A DNA stretch of 64,000 bases, taken from Saccharopolyspora rhizosphaerae (GTDB lineage: Bacteria; Actinomycetota; Actinomycetes; Mycobacteriales; Pseudonocardiaceae). Below, piece after piece: positions 19,357-28,410 of this stretch. The position numbers were made by a program, and so were the translations under genes. How positions within the stretch are numbered: position 1 is the stretch's first letter; the number at the start of each line of letters is the position of its first letter. The stretch is taken from assembly GCF_003931915.1 (NCBI RefSeq), contig NZ_RSAA01000008.1, positions 186,001 through 250,000 of the forward strand, written 5' to 3'. The notes beneath the pieces are model-generated. The model did not search any database. It worked only from the letters and a program-made list of their open reading frames with translations, and had not been told where the DNA came from.

Positions 19357-19992
19357 GTGGAGATCGTCGCCACCGGCGTCGAGGTCATCGGCGCGCACGG
19401 GCCGCTGCTGGCACCCACCTCGCTGCGCGTCAGCGACGGCCAGGCGCTCCTGGTCACCGGCGACGCCGGAACCGGCAGGACCGCGCTCGCGCTGGCCCTG
19501 TCCGGGCGGCTCAAGCCCAGCGCCGGCAGCGTCCGGCTGGACGGCTCCGCCGATCCCGACCGGCTGCGCCGCACCGTGGCGGTCGTCGACGCCCCGCAGA
19601 TCACCGAACCCGATGACGCCCTGCAGGTCCGCGACGTCGTCGCCGAAGGCCTCTCGCTGGCCGGACGCAGCTCCACGCGACGCAGGGTCCGCGCGTGGCT
19701 GGCCGAGCGCGAGCTGCCCGCCGACGTCCGGTTCGAGAACCTCGCCGCCCACCAGCGCACCAGGCTGCTGATCGACCTGGCCTGCGAGTCCCGCACCACC
19801 CGCGCACTGGTCCTCGACTGCCCCGACCGCCACGGCGACGACCCGCAGCACTGGTACTCCCAGGCGACCGCGCGCGCGGCGGCGGGCATGGCGGTCGTCG
19901 CGCTCTGCTCCACGCACTCCGCCGAGAAGCTCGACGTGCCCGCCGTCCGCATCAGCGCGGACGACACCGACAAGTCCACTTCGGCCGGTTGA
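19357..19992 (+). CDS. Small ATP-binding protein of the ABC type
   Basis: 211 aa from GTG 19357, with GAGGAGAAGG upstream; the open frame extends further back but overlaps the acetyltransferase. P-loop TGDAGTGRTALALAL is near residue 35, where Arg replaces the usual Lys of GKT. The signature is weak (ENLAAHQRTRLLIDLAC) and Walker B is degenerate (ALVLDCPDRH). It sits 13 bases before the YhgE/Pip gene and is presumably its partner. With a changed Walker A lysine its hydrolysis may be weak; it could be regulatory. Confidence 0.7.
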   Translation: MEIVATGVEVIGAHGPLLAPTSLRVSDGQALLVTGDAGTGRTALALALSGRLKPSAGSVRLDGSADPDRLRRTVAVVDAPQITEPDDALQVRDVVAEGLSLAGRSSTRRRVRAWLAERELPADVRFENLAAHQRTRLLIDLACESRTTRALVLDCPDRHGDDPQHWYSQATARAAAGMAVVALCSTHSAEKLDVPAVRISADDTDKSTSAG

Positions 19993-20005
19993 CACCTGAA
20001 GGTCC

Positions 20006-22030
20006 GTGATGACTACTTTCCGGCTCGCCGCAACGGAACTGCGACGGCTCACCTCGGGCAAGCTGCCCAAGCTCGCGCTGCTGGCGGTCACGCTGGTGCC
20101 ACTGCTCTACGGCGCGATGTACATCTACGCCAACTGGGACCCCTACGAGAAGCTGGACTCGGTGCCCGCCGCGGTCGTCGTCGACGACACCGGCGCCGAG
20201 AAGGAGGACGGCCGGCCGCTCAACGCCGGCCAGGACGTCCACCGGGAGCTGGTCGACTCCGGCACCTTCTCCTGGACCCGCACCGACCTGCGGCGCGCCC
20301 AGGAAGGCGTGGCCAACGGCGACTACACCTTCGCGCTGGTGGTGCCCGCGGACTTCTCGAAAGCGCTGGTCTCCCCCGCCGACTTCACGCCGCGGCAGGC
20401 CAAGCTGCGGCTGATCACCAACGACGCCAACAACTACCTGGTGGGCACCATCGCCGACAAGCTCGCCGGTGAGATCCGCAAGGGCGTGGCGTCCCACGCC
20501 GGAGCGACCGCCGCCGAGCAGTTCCTGCTCGGGTTCTCCACGGTGCACGACAAGACCGTCGAGGCCGCCGACGGTGCGGGGCAGCTCGCCGACGGCGCCG
20601 GCCGGCTGCACGACGGCCTCGGCGAGGCGCAGCAGGGCGGAACGCAGCTCTCCGACGGAGCGCGTCAGCTGCTCGCCGGGCAGCAGCGGCTCGCCTCCGG
20701 CGCCAACCGGCTGGCCGACGGCACCGGCCAGCTGCACACCGGGCTGCAGCAGCTGCAGGACTCCACCGCCCCGCTGCCGGAGCAGACCGCGAAGCTGGCC
20801 GACGGCGCCGAGGAGGTCGCCCAGGGCAACGAGCAGCTGGCGCAGCGGGCGAACGTCGTCGGCAACCTCTCGCAGGACATCGTCGACAACCTCGACCAGA
20901 CCAAGGCCCAGACCGCCCAGCAGCTGCGGCAGGCCGGGGTCGACGACGCCACCACGCAGAAGATCGTCGACGGCCTGGACCAGCTGAGCAGTCCCGCCAC
21001 CAACGCCAACGCCAAGCTGCAGAACCAGGTCGGGCCGCTCAACGAGCTCGCCCGCGGAGCCCGCCAGGTCGCCGACGGCAACCGCGCGCTCGCCAACGCC
21101 ACCCCCGAGCTGACCGACGGCATCGACCAGCTCGCCGACGGAGCCGAGCAGGTCGACGACGGCGCGGTGCAGCTGCGCGACGGCCAGCAGCAGGCGCTGT
21201 CGGGCACCAGCAGGCTCGCCGACGGCGCCGACCGGCTCGTCGGCGGCACCCGGCAGCTCTACGACGGGTCCGGGCAGCTCGCCGACGGGTCCAGCACGCT
21301 GGCCACCGAGCTCGGCAAGGGCGCCGACGACATCCCGCACCCCGACGACCCGACCCGGAAGGCCACCGCCGACACCATCGGGGACCCGGTCGCCGTCGAC
21401 ACCCAGGCGCAGGTCAAGGCCGACACCTACGGCGCTGGGCTGGCCCCCTACTTCATGGGTCTGGCGCTGTGGGTCGGCGGGTTCGTGCTGTTCCTGCTGA
21501 TGCGGCCGATGTCCCACCGCGCGCTGGCCGCCGGTGTGGCGCCGTGGAAGGTCGCCCTGGGCGGCTGGCTGCCGGCCGCGCTGATCGGCCTGGCGCAGGC
21601 GGTCCTGCTGTTCGCGGTCGTGGTCTTCGCGATCGGCGTGCACCCCGCGCACCAGTGGGAGACGCTCGGGTTCCTGGTCCTGACCTCGTTCGCCTTCACC
21701 GCGGTGGTGCACTCGCTGAACGCGGCGTTCGGCCCGAAGGGCAAGTTCATCGCCCTCGTGATCCTGGTGCTGCAGCTGGTCACCGCCGGCGGCACGTTCC
21801 CGTGGCAGACCATCCCCGAGCCCCTGCACCCGCTGCACCAGGTGCTGCCGCTGGGCTACGTGGTGACCGGGCTGCGCCACCTCATCTACGGCGGCACCTC
21901 GGACGCGGTCGGCCAGGCCGCGGCGGTGCTGCTGTGCTACCTGGTGGCGGCGCTGCTGCTGACCACGATCGCCGCGTGGCGCCAGCGGGTGTGGACCCCC
22001 AGCCGGCTCAAGCCCGAGCTCTCCCTCTGA
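20006..22030 (+). CDS. YhgE/Pip family membrane protein
   Basis: 674 aa from GTG 20006 (ATG 20009 is next). The first helix is at about residues 22-40 (LPKLALLAVTLVPLLYGAMY) and a cluster of five to six helices fills 480-665. The extracytoplasmic part between them is mostly a coiled-coil region with about a dozen LADGAxxLxDG-type 7-11 residue repeats (about 180-435). This matches the YhgE/Pip family (phage infection protein in Lactococcus) and is related to ABC-2 permeases. The small ATPase upstream is its likely partner. A strong terminator follows. Confidence 0.87.
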   Translation: MMTTFRLAATELRRLTSGKLPKLALLAVTLVPLLYGAMYIYANWDPYEKLDSVPAAVVVDDTGAEKEDGRPLNAGQDVHRELVDSGTFSWTRTDLRRAQEGVANGDYTFALVVPADFSKALVSPADFTPRQAKLRLITNDANNYLVGTIADKLAGEIRKGVASHAGATAAEQFLLGFSTVHDKTVEAADGAGQLADGAGRLHDGLGEAQQGGTQLSDGARQLLAGQQRLASGANRLADGTGQLHTGLQQLQDSTAPLPEQTAKLADGAEEVAQGNEQLAQRANVVGNLSQDIVDNLDQTKAQTAQQLRQAGVDDATTQKIVDGLDQLSSPATNANAKLQNQVGPLNELARGARQVADGNRALANATPELTDGIDQLADGAEQVDDGAVQLRDGQQQALSGTSRLADGADRLVGGTRQLYDGSGQLADGSSTLATELGKGADDIPHPDDPTRKATADTIGDPVAVDTQAQVKADTYGAGLAPYFMGLALWVGGFVLFLLMRPMSHRALAAGVAPWKVALGGWLPAALIGLAQAVLLFAVVVFAIGVHPAHQWETLGFLVLTSFAFTAVVHSLNAAFGPKGKFIALVILVLQLVTAGGTFPWQTIPEPLHPLHQVLPLGYVVTGLRHLIYGGTSDAVGQAAAVLLCYLVAALLLTTIAAWRQRVWTPSRLKPELSL

Positions 22031-22036
22031 TCACAC

Positions 22037-22078
22037 GCGGAGCGGGCCCCGGAAAACGTCTTCCGGGGCCCGCTCCGC
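22037..22078. terminator. Bidirectional terminator
   Basis: Perfect 18 bp arms (22037-22054 with 22061-22078) and a 6-base loop between the convergent YhgE/Pip and VOC genes. Confidence 0.8.
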
Positions 22079-22083
22079 GCTGG

Positions 22084-22476
22084 TCAGGACTCGTCGTCGT
22101 AGCGCGCGATCTCGATCAGGTTTCCGTCGGGGTCGCGCAGGTAGATCGAGGTGATGGGGCCCTGGGAACCGGTGCGGCCGACCGGGCCCTCCTCGATGCG
22201 CACGTCGTGGTGACGCAGGTGTTCCTGCACGTCGGACAGCGCGTGGCCGGTGACGAAGCACAGGTTCGCCGAGCCCGGCACCGGGTGGGTCGCGGTGGGT
22301 TCGACGAGCTCAGCGGATTGGTGCAGCTTGATGGTCTGCTCGCCGAAGCGCACCGCGCGCCGCTCACCTGGGAACTCCACCGGCTCCATGCCGAGGACGT
22401 CCCGGTAGAACTCGACCGCCCGATCCACATCGGCGACGGTGAGGACCAGGTGGTCGACTCGGTCGATGCTGATCAT
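22084..22476 (-). CDS. VOC (glyoxalase/bleomycin-resistance fold) protein
   Basis: 130 aa from ATG 22476 with CGAGGAGGAGC directly upstream; the frame further upstream is not coding. It is one vicinal-oxygen-chelate domain: IDRVDHLVLTVADVDRAVEF opens the first beta-alpha-beta unit and YLRDPDGNLIEIARYD closes the second. His 9, His 52 and Glu 124 are candidate metal ligands. Such proteins act as dioxygenases, lyases or drug-binding proteins; the reaction is unknown. Confidence 0.85.
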   Translation of the reverse strand: MISIDRVDHLVLTVADVDRAVEFYRDVLGMEPVEFPGERRAVRFGEQTIKLHQSAELVEPTATHPVPGSANLCFVTGHALSDVQEHLRHHDVRIEEGPVGRTGSQGPITSIYLRDPDGNLIEIARYDDES

Positions 22477-22709
22477 GCTCCTCCTCGGGGTCGGCGCGGT
22501 CGGAGTTCCGGGGCCCGCGCCCTGGTGACGCCCCGCCCGGCCACGACGCCGCAGCGGCCGAGTCGGCCGGAACGCGTAGCGCAGGTTATCCGCACCGGTG
22601 TTCGGTGACCTCGCTCGGGCCCACCGGCGGTGACGTCCGCCATTGCACAACATGAGCCGCACGCACATCCCCGGACCGGCCGATCCGTGATCGACTCGAA
22701 ATCCGCCGA

Positions 22710-25403
22710 TCAGTGCGCGGCGGAATCCCACGACCGGCCGAAGCCCACCGAGACCTCCAGCGGGACGTCCAGCGGGTAGGCCGATCCCATCTGCTCGCGC
22801 ACCAGCTTCTCGACCACGTCGCGCTCGCCCTCGGCAACCTCGATGATCAATTCGTCGTGCACCTGCAGCAGGGTCCGCGAGCGCAGGCCCTCGGCCTTGA
22901 GGGCGTTGTGCACGCCGAGCATGGCGACCTTGATGATGTCGGCCGCGCTGCCCTGGATGGGAGCGTTGAGCGCCATGCGCTCTGCCATCTCCCGACGCTG
23001 GCGGTTGTCGCTGAGCAGGTCCGGCAGGTAGCGGCGACGGCCCAGGATCGTCGAGGTGTAGCCGTCCTTGCGGGCCTGGTCGACGACCTCGCGCAGGTAG
23101 TCGCGGACCCGGCCGAAGCGGGAGAAGTAGGCGTCCATCTGCGCCTTGGCCTCCTCGGCGGAGATCCGCAGCTGCTGGCCGAGCCCGTAGGCCGACAGCC
23201 CGTAGGCCAGGCCGTAGGACATCGCCTTGACCCGCCGGCGCAGCTCCTGGGAGACCTCGCCGATCGGCACGTCGAAGGCCTGCGACGCGACGTAGTTGTG
23301 CAGGTCCTCGCCGGTGTTGAACGCCTCGATGAGCCCCGCGTCACCGGAGAGGTGCGCCATGATGCGCATCTCGATCTGGCTGTAGTCGGCGGTCATCAGC
23401 TCGGCGTAGCCCTCGCCGACCACGAACACCTCGCGGATCCGGCGGCCCTCTTCGGTGCGGATCGGGATGTTCTGCAGGTTCGGGTCGGTGGAGGACAACC
23501 GCCCGGTCGCGGCGATGGTCTGGTTGAAGGTGGTGTGGATCCGGCCGTCGTCCGAAATGGACTTCGCCAGGCCCTCCACTGTGGTCTTGAGCCGGGCGGC
23601 GTCGCGGTGCTCCAGCAGGTGCTGCAGGAACGGGTGCTCGGTCTTCTCGAACAGCGTCTGCAGCGCTTCGGCGTCGGTGGTGTACCCGGTCTTGGTGCGC
23701 TTGGTCTTCGGCATGTTCAGCTCGTCGAAGAGCACCACCTGCAGCTGCTTCGGCGAGCCGAGGTTGATCTCCTTGCCGATGACCGCGTAGGCCTCCTGCC
23801 CCGCCTGCTTGACCCGTGCGGCGAAGCGCGCACCGAGCTCGGCCAGCTGCTCGGCGTCCACCGCGATGCCGGCGCCCTCGAGCTCGGCGAGCACGAGCAG
23901 CAGCGGCAGTTCGAGGTCGGTGAGCAGCGTGGTGCTGTCGATGCGCGCGAGCTCGGCGTCCAGCGCGTCGGCGAGCTCGGCGACCGCGCGGGCCCGCAGC
24001 AGCTCGCCCTCGGCGGCCTTCGCCTTGCTCTCGGCCTCGTCCTCCAGCAGCGACAGCTGCCCGTCCTCGGCGCCGGTGTCGGCCCGCAGCTCGCGCTGCA
24101 GGTAGCGCACCACCAGGTCGGGAAGCTCGAAGGAGCGCTGACCGGGACGCACGAGGTAGGCGGCCAGGGCCGTGTCGCTGGTGAGCCCGGCGATGCTCCA
24201 GCCCCGGTCGCGGATGCCGTGCAGCGGTCCCTTGACGTCGTGCGCGGCCTTGGGCACCCCGGAGTCGGCCAGCCACGCGGCCAGCGCCTGCTCATCCTCG
24301 CCGGTCAGCTCCGTGGCGTCGACGAAAGCTCCGCTGCCGTCGGAGGTGGCCAGCGCGATGCCGGTCAGGTCACCGCGGCCGCGTGCCCAGGTGCCGGTGA
24401 ACGACAGGCCCACCCGCTCGCCGCTGCGCGCGTGCTCGTCCAGCCACGCGGCCAGCTCGCCCGGGGCGACGACGCCACCGGAGATCTCGAAGCCCTCTTC
24501 GACCTCGGGTTCGGCGCTGGAGAGGGTGGCGAACAGGCGGTCGCGCAGCACCCGGAACTCCAGGTCGTCGAACAGGCGGTGCACGGCGTCCCGATCCCAG
24601 GCCCGCACCTCCAGGTCCTCCGGCCCGACCTCGAGGTCGATGTCGCGCACGAGCTCGGTGAGCTGCCGGTTGAGCATCACCGACGACAGGTGGGCGCGCA
24701 GGTTGTCGCCCGCCTTGCCCTTGACCTCGTCGACCCGGTCCACCAGCTCGGCCAGCGAGCCGAACTGCTGGATCCACTTGGTGACGGTCTTCTCCCCCAC
24801 ACCCGGGATCTTGGGCAGGTTGTCCGACGGGTCGCCGCGCAGCGCCGCGAAGTCCGGGTACTGCTCGGGGCTCAGCCCGTACTTGGCCTCCACGGCCTCC
24901 GGCGTGAAGCGGGTCAGCTCGGAGACGCCCTTGGTCGGGTAGAGCACCGTCACGTCGTCGGTGACCAGCTGCAACGCGTCGCGGTCGCCGGTGCAGATGG
25001 CGACCTTGAAACCGCGGGCGGTGGCCCGGGTGGCCAGGGTCGCGATGACGTCGTCGGCCTCGTAGTGGTCCTTGCTCAGCACCGGGATGTTCAGCGCGCC
25101 GAGGATGTCCTGGACGAGGCTGACCTGGCCCTTGAACTCGTCCGGGCTGGCGCCGCGGTTGGCCTTGTACTCGGTGAAGGTCTCGCTGCGGAAGGTCTTG
25201 CGGGAGACGTCGAAGGCGACCGCGAGGTGGGTGGGCTGCTCATCGCGCAACAGGTTGATCAGCATCGAGGTGAACCCGTACACCGCGTTGGTGTGCTGCC
25301 CGGTGCCGGTCTGGAAGTTCTCCTTCGGCAGGGCGTAGAAGGCGCGGTAGGCCATGGAGTGGCCGTCGATCAACAGCAGGCGTCGGTCCTCGGAGTGCGT
25401 CAC
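22710..25403 (-). CDS. polA: DNA polymerase I
   Basis: 897 aa from GTG 25403. Residues 1-300 are the 5'-3' flap nuclease (LLLIDGHSMAYRAFYA, then HYEADDVIATLA). The middle 310-490 corresponds to the 3'-5' exonuclease fold but lacks its acidic metal ligands, as usual in actinobacteria. The polymerase domain has motif A MTADYSQIEMRI, O-helix RRRVKAMSYGLAYG and motif C LLQVHDELIIEV. Tyr replaces the Phe of E. coli Pol I in the O-helix, a trait linked to poor discrimination against dideoxynucleotides. It works in repair and Okazaki fragment processing. A -10 box places the transcript start at the GTG. Confidence 0.97.
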   Translation of the reverse strand: MTHSEDRRLLLIDGHSMAYRAFYALPKENFQTGTGQHTNAVYGFTSMLINLLRDEQPTHLAVAFDVSRKTFRSETFTEYKANRGASPDEFKGQVSLVQDILGALNIPVLSKDHYEADDVIATLATRATARGFKVAICTGDRDALQLVTDDVTVLYPTKGVSELTRFTPEAVEAKYGLSPEQYPDFAALRGDPSDNLPKIPGVGEKTVTKWIQQFGSLAELVDRVDEVKGKAGDNLRAHLSSVMLNRQLTELVRDIDLEVGPEDLEVRAWDRDAVHRLFDDLEFRVLRDRLFATLSSAEPEVEEGFEISGGVVAPGELAAWLDEHARSGERVGLSFTGTWARGRGDLTGIALATSDGSGAFVDATELTGEDEQALAAWLADSGVPKAAHDVKGPLHGIRDRGWSIAGLTSDTALAAYLVRPGQRSFELPDLVVRYLQRELRADTGAEDGQLSLLEDEAESKAKAAEGELLRARAVAELADALDAELARIDSTTLLTDLELPLLLVLAELEGAGIAVDAEQLAELGARFAARVKQAGQEAYAVIGKEINLGSPKQLQVVLFDELNMPKTKRTKTGYTTDAEALQTLFEKTEHPFLQHLLEHRDAARLKTTVEGLAKSISDDGRIHTTFNQTIAATGRLSSTDPNLQNIPIRTEEGRRIREVFVVGEGYAELMTADYSQIEMRIMAHLSGDAGLIEAFNTGEDLHNYVASQAFDVPIGEVSQELRRRVKAMSYGLAYGLSAYGLGQQLRISAEEAKAQMDAYFSRFGRVRDYLREVVDQARKDGYTSTILGRRRYLPDLLSDNRQRREMAERMALNAPIQGSAADIIKVAMLGVHNALKAEGLRSRTLLQVHDELIIEVAEGERDVVEKLVREQMGSAYPLDVPLEVSVGFGRSWDSAAH

Positions 25404-25410
25404 AGCCGCG

Positions 25411-25416
25411 AGTTTA
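25411..25416 (-). promoter_or_regulatory. Candidate -10 box of a leaderless polA transcript
   Basis: TAAACT reads on the minus strand, with seven bases between it and the polA GTG. No ribosome-binding site lies between, so translation would be leaderless, which is common in actinobacteria. No clear -35 was found. Confidence 0.5.
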
Positions 25417-25463
25417 GGCTGAAGGCCTGACAGGCAGTACCGCAGGCGAGGGGAGGACCGGCA

Positions 25464-25910
25464 GTGCCCGCTACCGACAACGGTGAGGCCGTGACCAGCG
25501 GCGAGTCCGACCTCAACGCGCTGCTGAGCGCCACCGACGAGCAGCTGAGCGCGCGGATGGGCATCGAGATCGTCGAACACAGCCCCGATCGTGTGGTCGC
25601 GACCATGCCGGTCGCGGGCAACCGGCAGCCCTACGGCCTGCTGCACGGCGGAGCCAACGCGGTGCTCGCCGAACAGGCCGGCTCCATCGCGGCGGCGCTC
25701 AGCGCCGGCGAGGGACGGGTCGCGGTCGGCCTGGAGCTGACCTGCACGCACCACCGAGCGGCCACCGAGGGCACGGTCACCGCGGTGGCCACACCGCTGC
25801 ACCGGGGGCGGTCGACGGCGACCTACGACGTGGAGATCACCGACGAGTCCGGCCGGCGCACCTGCTCGGCCCGGCTCACCTGCGTCATCCGGGACCAGCC
25901 GCCGGCGTGA
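25464..25910 (+). CDS. PaaI-type hotdog thioesterase
   Basis: 148 aa from GTG 25464 with GGGGAGG upstream. One hotdog domain at residues 25-140: LLHGGANAVLAEQAGSIAA at about 54 contains the HGG motif with the acidic residue (Glu) of the PaaI subgroup, and ELTCTHHRAATEGTVTAVA follows. It should hydrolyse an acyl- or aryl-CoA thioester in the cytosol. It diverges from polA and converges with pdtaR over a terminator. Confidence 0.88.
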   Translation: MPATDNGEAVTSGESDLNALLSATDEQLSARMGIEIVEHSPDRVVATMPVAGNRQPYGLLHGGANAVLAEQAGSIAAALSAGEGRVAVGLELTCTHHRAATEGTVTAVATPLHRGRSTATYDVEITDESGRRTCSARLTCVIRDQPPA

Positions 25911-25921
25911 ACGGCGCGAAA

Positions 25922-25949
25922 AAGCGGGGTGCTCGTGAGCACCCCGCTT
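25922..25949. terminator. Bidirectional terminator
   Basis: 13 bp arms (25922-25934 and 25937-25949) separated by two bases, between the convergent thioesterase and pdtaR genes. Confidence 0.65.
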
Positions 25950-25962
25950 CCGTCGTCGTCGC

Positions 25963-26574
25963 TCAGGACAGGTTCTCCAGAACCGCCTGGGCGACCGCCT
26001 TCATCGTGGTGCGGCGATCCATCGCGGTTCGCTGCAGCCAGCGGAAGGACTCGGGCTCGGAGAGGTTGTGCTTGCTCATCAGCAGGCCCTTGGCCCGCTC
26101 GATGGTCTTGCGCGCCTCGAGGCGTTCGCTGAGGTCGTTGACCTCCGCCTCCAGGGCCTGCACCTCGGTGAACCGGGACACCGCCAGCTCGATGGCCGGC
26201 ACCAGGTCGCGCTTGGCGAAGGGCTTGACCAGGTAGGCCATGGCCCCGGCGTCGCGCGCCCGCTCCACCAGATCGCGCTGGCTGAAAGCGGTCAGGATGA
26301 CCACCGGCGCGATCCGGTCCCCAGCGATGTTGGAAGCGGCCTCGATGCCGTCCATCTTCGGCATCTTGATGTCCAGGATCACCAGATCAGGGCGAAGCTC
26401 CTCGGCGAGTCGGACGGCTTCCTGCCCGTCTCCGGCCTCACCGACGACCTGGTAGCCCTCTTCGCGGAGCATCTCCACCAGGTCAAGCCTGATCAACGCC
26501 TCGTCCTCGGCCACGAGTACGCGACGTTCGACGGGCTTGGCCTCGCGTGTGTCCTCGGCAGCCGGCGTCGTCAC
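25963..26574 (-). CDS. pdtaR: ANTAR-domain response regulator (PdtaR type)
   Basis: 203 aa from GTG 26574, preceded by GGAGGATCCCG; close in length to the 205 aa mycobacterial PdtaR. Receiver domain residues 18-130 have the acidic pair EDE, phospho-acceptor Asp in LVILDIKMPKMDG and the conserved Lys in YLVKPF. The ANTAR domain at 140-195 (RLEARKTIERAKGLLMSKH) binds dual hairpins in RNA and prevents transcription termination. Its usual partner is the sensor kinase PdtaS, not in this window. The sequence AFSQRDLVERARDAGAMAYL is nearly the same as in mycobacteria, which supports orthology. Confidence 0.92.
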   Translation of the reverse strand: MTTPAAEDTREAKPVERRVLVAEDEALIRLDLVEMLREEGYQVVGEAGDGQEAVRLAEELRPDLVILDIKMPKMDGIEAASNIAGDRIAPVVILTAFSQRDLVERARDAGAMAYLVKPFAKRDLVPAIELAVSRFTEVQALEAEVNDLSERLEARKTIERAKGLLMSKHNLSEPESFRWLQRTAMDRRTTMKAVAQAVLENLS

Positions 26575-26694
26575 CGGGATCCTCCAGGAAAAATCGGGGT
26601 CCGCCGATGCGGTTTGCATCGGAAACCGCAGCTTACCGGTAGTGACTTCACCCCGAGGTTAATAGGCGGCGTGACCATTGCGACATCCCTGCGA

Positions 26695-28065
26695 TCAGGC
26701 GTTCGAAGCCTTCCGGCGCACGAAGAGCAAGTAGATCGACAGGATCGCGGCGAGGCTGATGAGGCTCAGCACGAGCTGCGACCGGACATCCGCGACGAAA
26801 GCCATGGTGACGATCACGGTTCCGATGAGCGCCACCGTGATCCACGTCAGGTAGGGGAAGAACCACATCTTCAGCTTCAACGACTCCGGCGCCTCGACCT
26901 CCAGCCGACGCCGCATCCGCAGCTGGGACAGCGCGATCATGCCGTAGATGATGAGCGCCACGGCGCCCGCGCTGTTGATGATGAAGTAGAAGATGGTGTC
27001 AGGAGCGACGTAACTCGCCGCAACAGCGACGTAACCGACCAGTGTGGACAGCAGGATCGCCTTCCACGGAACGCCACGGCCGTTGAGGTCGCGCACCCAG
27101 GCGGGCGCGAACGACCGCCGCTGCAGCGCGAACAGCATCCGGGAGGCGGTGTAGAGCCCGGAGTTGAGCACCGAGATCACCGCGGTGAACACCACGACGT
27201 CGACCACGACTTCGGCCGCGGGAAGCCCGAACCGGGTGAACGCCGCCGCGTACGGGCTGCCTTCGGTCGGGATCTGGTCCCACGGGGTGATCATCACCAG
27301 CAGCGCCACCGAGCCCACGTAGAACAGCAGCACCCGCCACACGACCGCCTTGGTCGCCTTGGCCACCGCGCGTTCGGGCTCATCGGACTCGGCGGAGACG
27401 ATGGTGACGATCTCGGTCCCGAAGTACGAGAAGATCACGATCACCACGCCGTGCAGCACGGAGAAGCCGCCGTGGGCGAAGAACCCGTCCTTGCCGATGT
27501 TGCCGACCGACATCTCGGCGCCCGGCCAGAGCCCCAGGGCGAACACGGTCCCGCACAGCAGGAAGATCACGATCGTGATGACCTTGATGGAGGCCAGCCA
27601 GAACTCGGTCTCGCCGAACGAGCGCACCGACACCAGGTTCGTCCCGGTCAGCACCAGCATGAGGGCGAGCGAGATCACCCACTGGGGCACCACCGGGATC
27701 AACGGGTTGATCAGCTCCGCCCCGGCGACCGCCTCGAAGGCGACCACGCCGACCCAGTAGTACCAGTACAGCCAGCCGAGGGTGAAGCCCGCCCAGTCCC
27801 CCAGCGAGGTCCGCGCGTACTCCATGAAGGAGCCCAACGTCGGTGCCGCCGTGGCCATCTCGCCGAGCATCCGCATGACGAGCACGACGATCAGCCCGCC
27901 GATCGCGTAGGACACCACAGCCGCGGGCCCGACGGTCGAGATCACCGCCCCGCTCCCGATGAACAGGCTCGCCCCGATGATCCCGCCGAGCGCGATCATC
28001 TGCAGGTGCCGGTTCTTCAGACTCCGGCGCAGCCCCGCTTCGCCCCGAACCACCTCATCGACCAC
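26695..28065 (-). CDS. Amino acid permease (APC family)
   Basis: 456 aa from GTG 28065, chosen because GGAGG lies five bases upstream; GTG 28086 is seven codons earlier. Twelve membrane helices are evident. The first carries MIALGGIIGASLFIGSG, the unwound substrate-binding glycine motif of amino acid/polyamine/organocation transporters, and residues after it match the GABA/aromatic amino acid permease subgroup (FSYFGTEIVTIVSAESDEP). It should import an amino acid with protons. It is divergent from the tRNA gene. Confidence 0.87.
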   Translation of the reverse strand: MVDEVVRGEAGLRRSLKNRHLQMIALGGIIGASLFIGSGAVISTVGPAAVVSYAIGGLIVVLVMRMLGEMATAAPTLGSFMEYARTSLGDWAGFTLGWLYWYYWVGVVAFEAVAGAELINPLIPVVPQWVISLALMLVLTGTNLVSVRSFGETEFWLASIKVITIVIFLLCGTVFALGLWPGAEMSVGNIGKDGFFAHGGFSVLHGVVIVIFSYFGTEIVTIVSAESDEPERAVAKATKAVVWRVLLFYVGSVALLVMITPWDQIPTEGSPYAAAFTRFGLPAAEVVVDVVVFTAVISVLNSGLYTASRMLFALQRRSFAPAWVRDLNGRGVPWKAILLSTLVGYVAVAASYVAPDTIFYFIINSAGAVALIIYGMIALSQLRMRRRLEVEAPESLKLKMWFFPYLTWITVALIGTVIVTMAFVADVRSQLVLSLISLAAILSIYLLFVRRKASNA

Positions 28066-28251
28066 AACGGCCTCCGCGTACCCCACACGTGATGAACGAC
28101 CTCGCGAACCTAAACCCCCGTGATCACGCAGACCAGCCCCTCGAGGTGAACAACCTCGTCACACGGGAAAACGCCGCTGACCAGGGACGACACCCGCACC
28201 ACCCTCCCGACCCCCGCTGATCAGCCGTGTCGTATGCTGACGACAAGACCA

Positions 28252-28327
28252 GCCCCCGTAGCCCAACGGCAGAGGCAGCGGACTCAAAATCCGTCCAGTG
28301 TGCGTTCGAATCGCACCGGGGGCACCA
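28252..28327 (+). tRNA. tRNA with anticodon CAA (Leu), integration site
   Basis: Cloverleaf: acceptor GCCCCCG/CGGGGGC, anticodon arm GCGGA-CTCAAAA-TCCGT with anticodon CAA, short variable loop of about five bases, T arm GTGCG/TTCGAAT/CGCAC, discriminator A and encoded CCA. CAA reads the Leu codon UUG, and A73 fits Leu. Odd point: normal bacterial tRNA-Leu has a long variable arm, which is absent here. A -10-like TATGCT is at 28233-28238. The 3' 45 bases are duplicated at the far end of the mobile element. Confidence 0.88.
28281..28325 (+). repeat. Left attachment core (attL)
   Basis: 45 bases from the anticodon stem of the tRNA to the first C of its CCA are identical to 53601-53645. The repeat restores the 3' part of the tRNA, so the gene stays intact after integration. 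Confidence 0.93.
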
Positions 28328-28375
28328 GCCTTCACCAGGCAAAACAACCGAATATGTGGATCATGGAAATGATCC

Positions 28376-28397
28376 TGGGTGCGGCCTTGGGTGCGAG
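28376..28397 (+). promoter_or_regulatory. Candidate integrase arm-type sites, left
   Basis: Two copies of TGGGTGCG start at 28376 and 28388, 12 bases apart, between the attachment core and int. The same pair with the same 12-base spacing is at 53489 and 53501, inside the other end, in the same orientation. In the circular form they would flank the core, as arm sites of tyrosine integrases do. Confidence 0.55.
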
Positions 28398-28410
28398 TAC
28401 ACTCAAGGCC

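Noticed and set aside
28234-28410. Upstream extension of the integrase frame through the tRNA
   Set aside because: Those codons overlap the tRNA gene and attachment core; ATG 28411 is the residue aligned as the lost start in the fossil copy.
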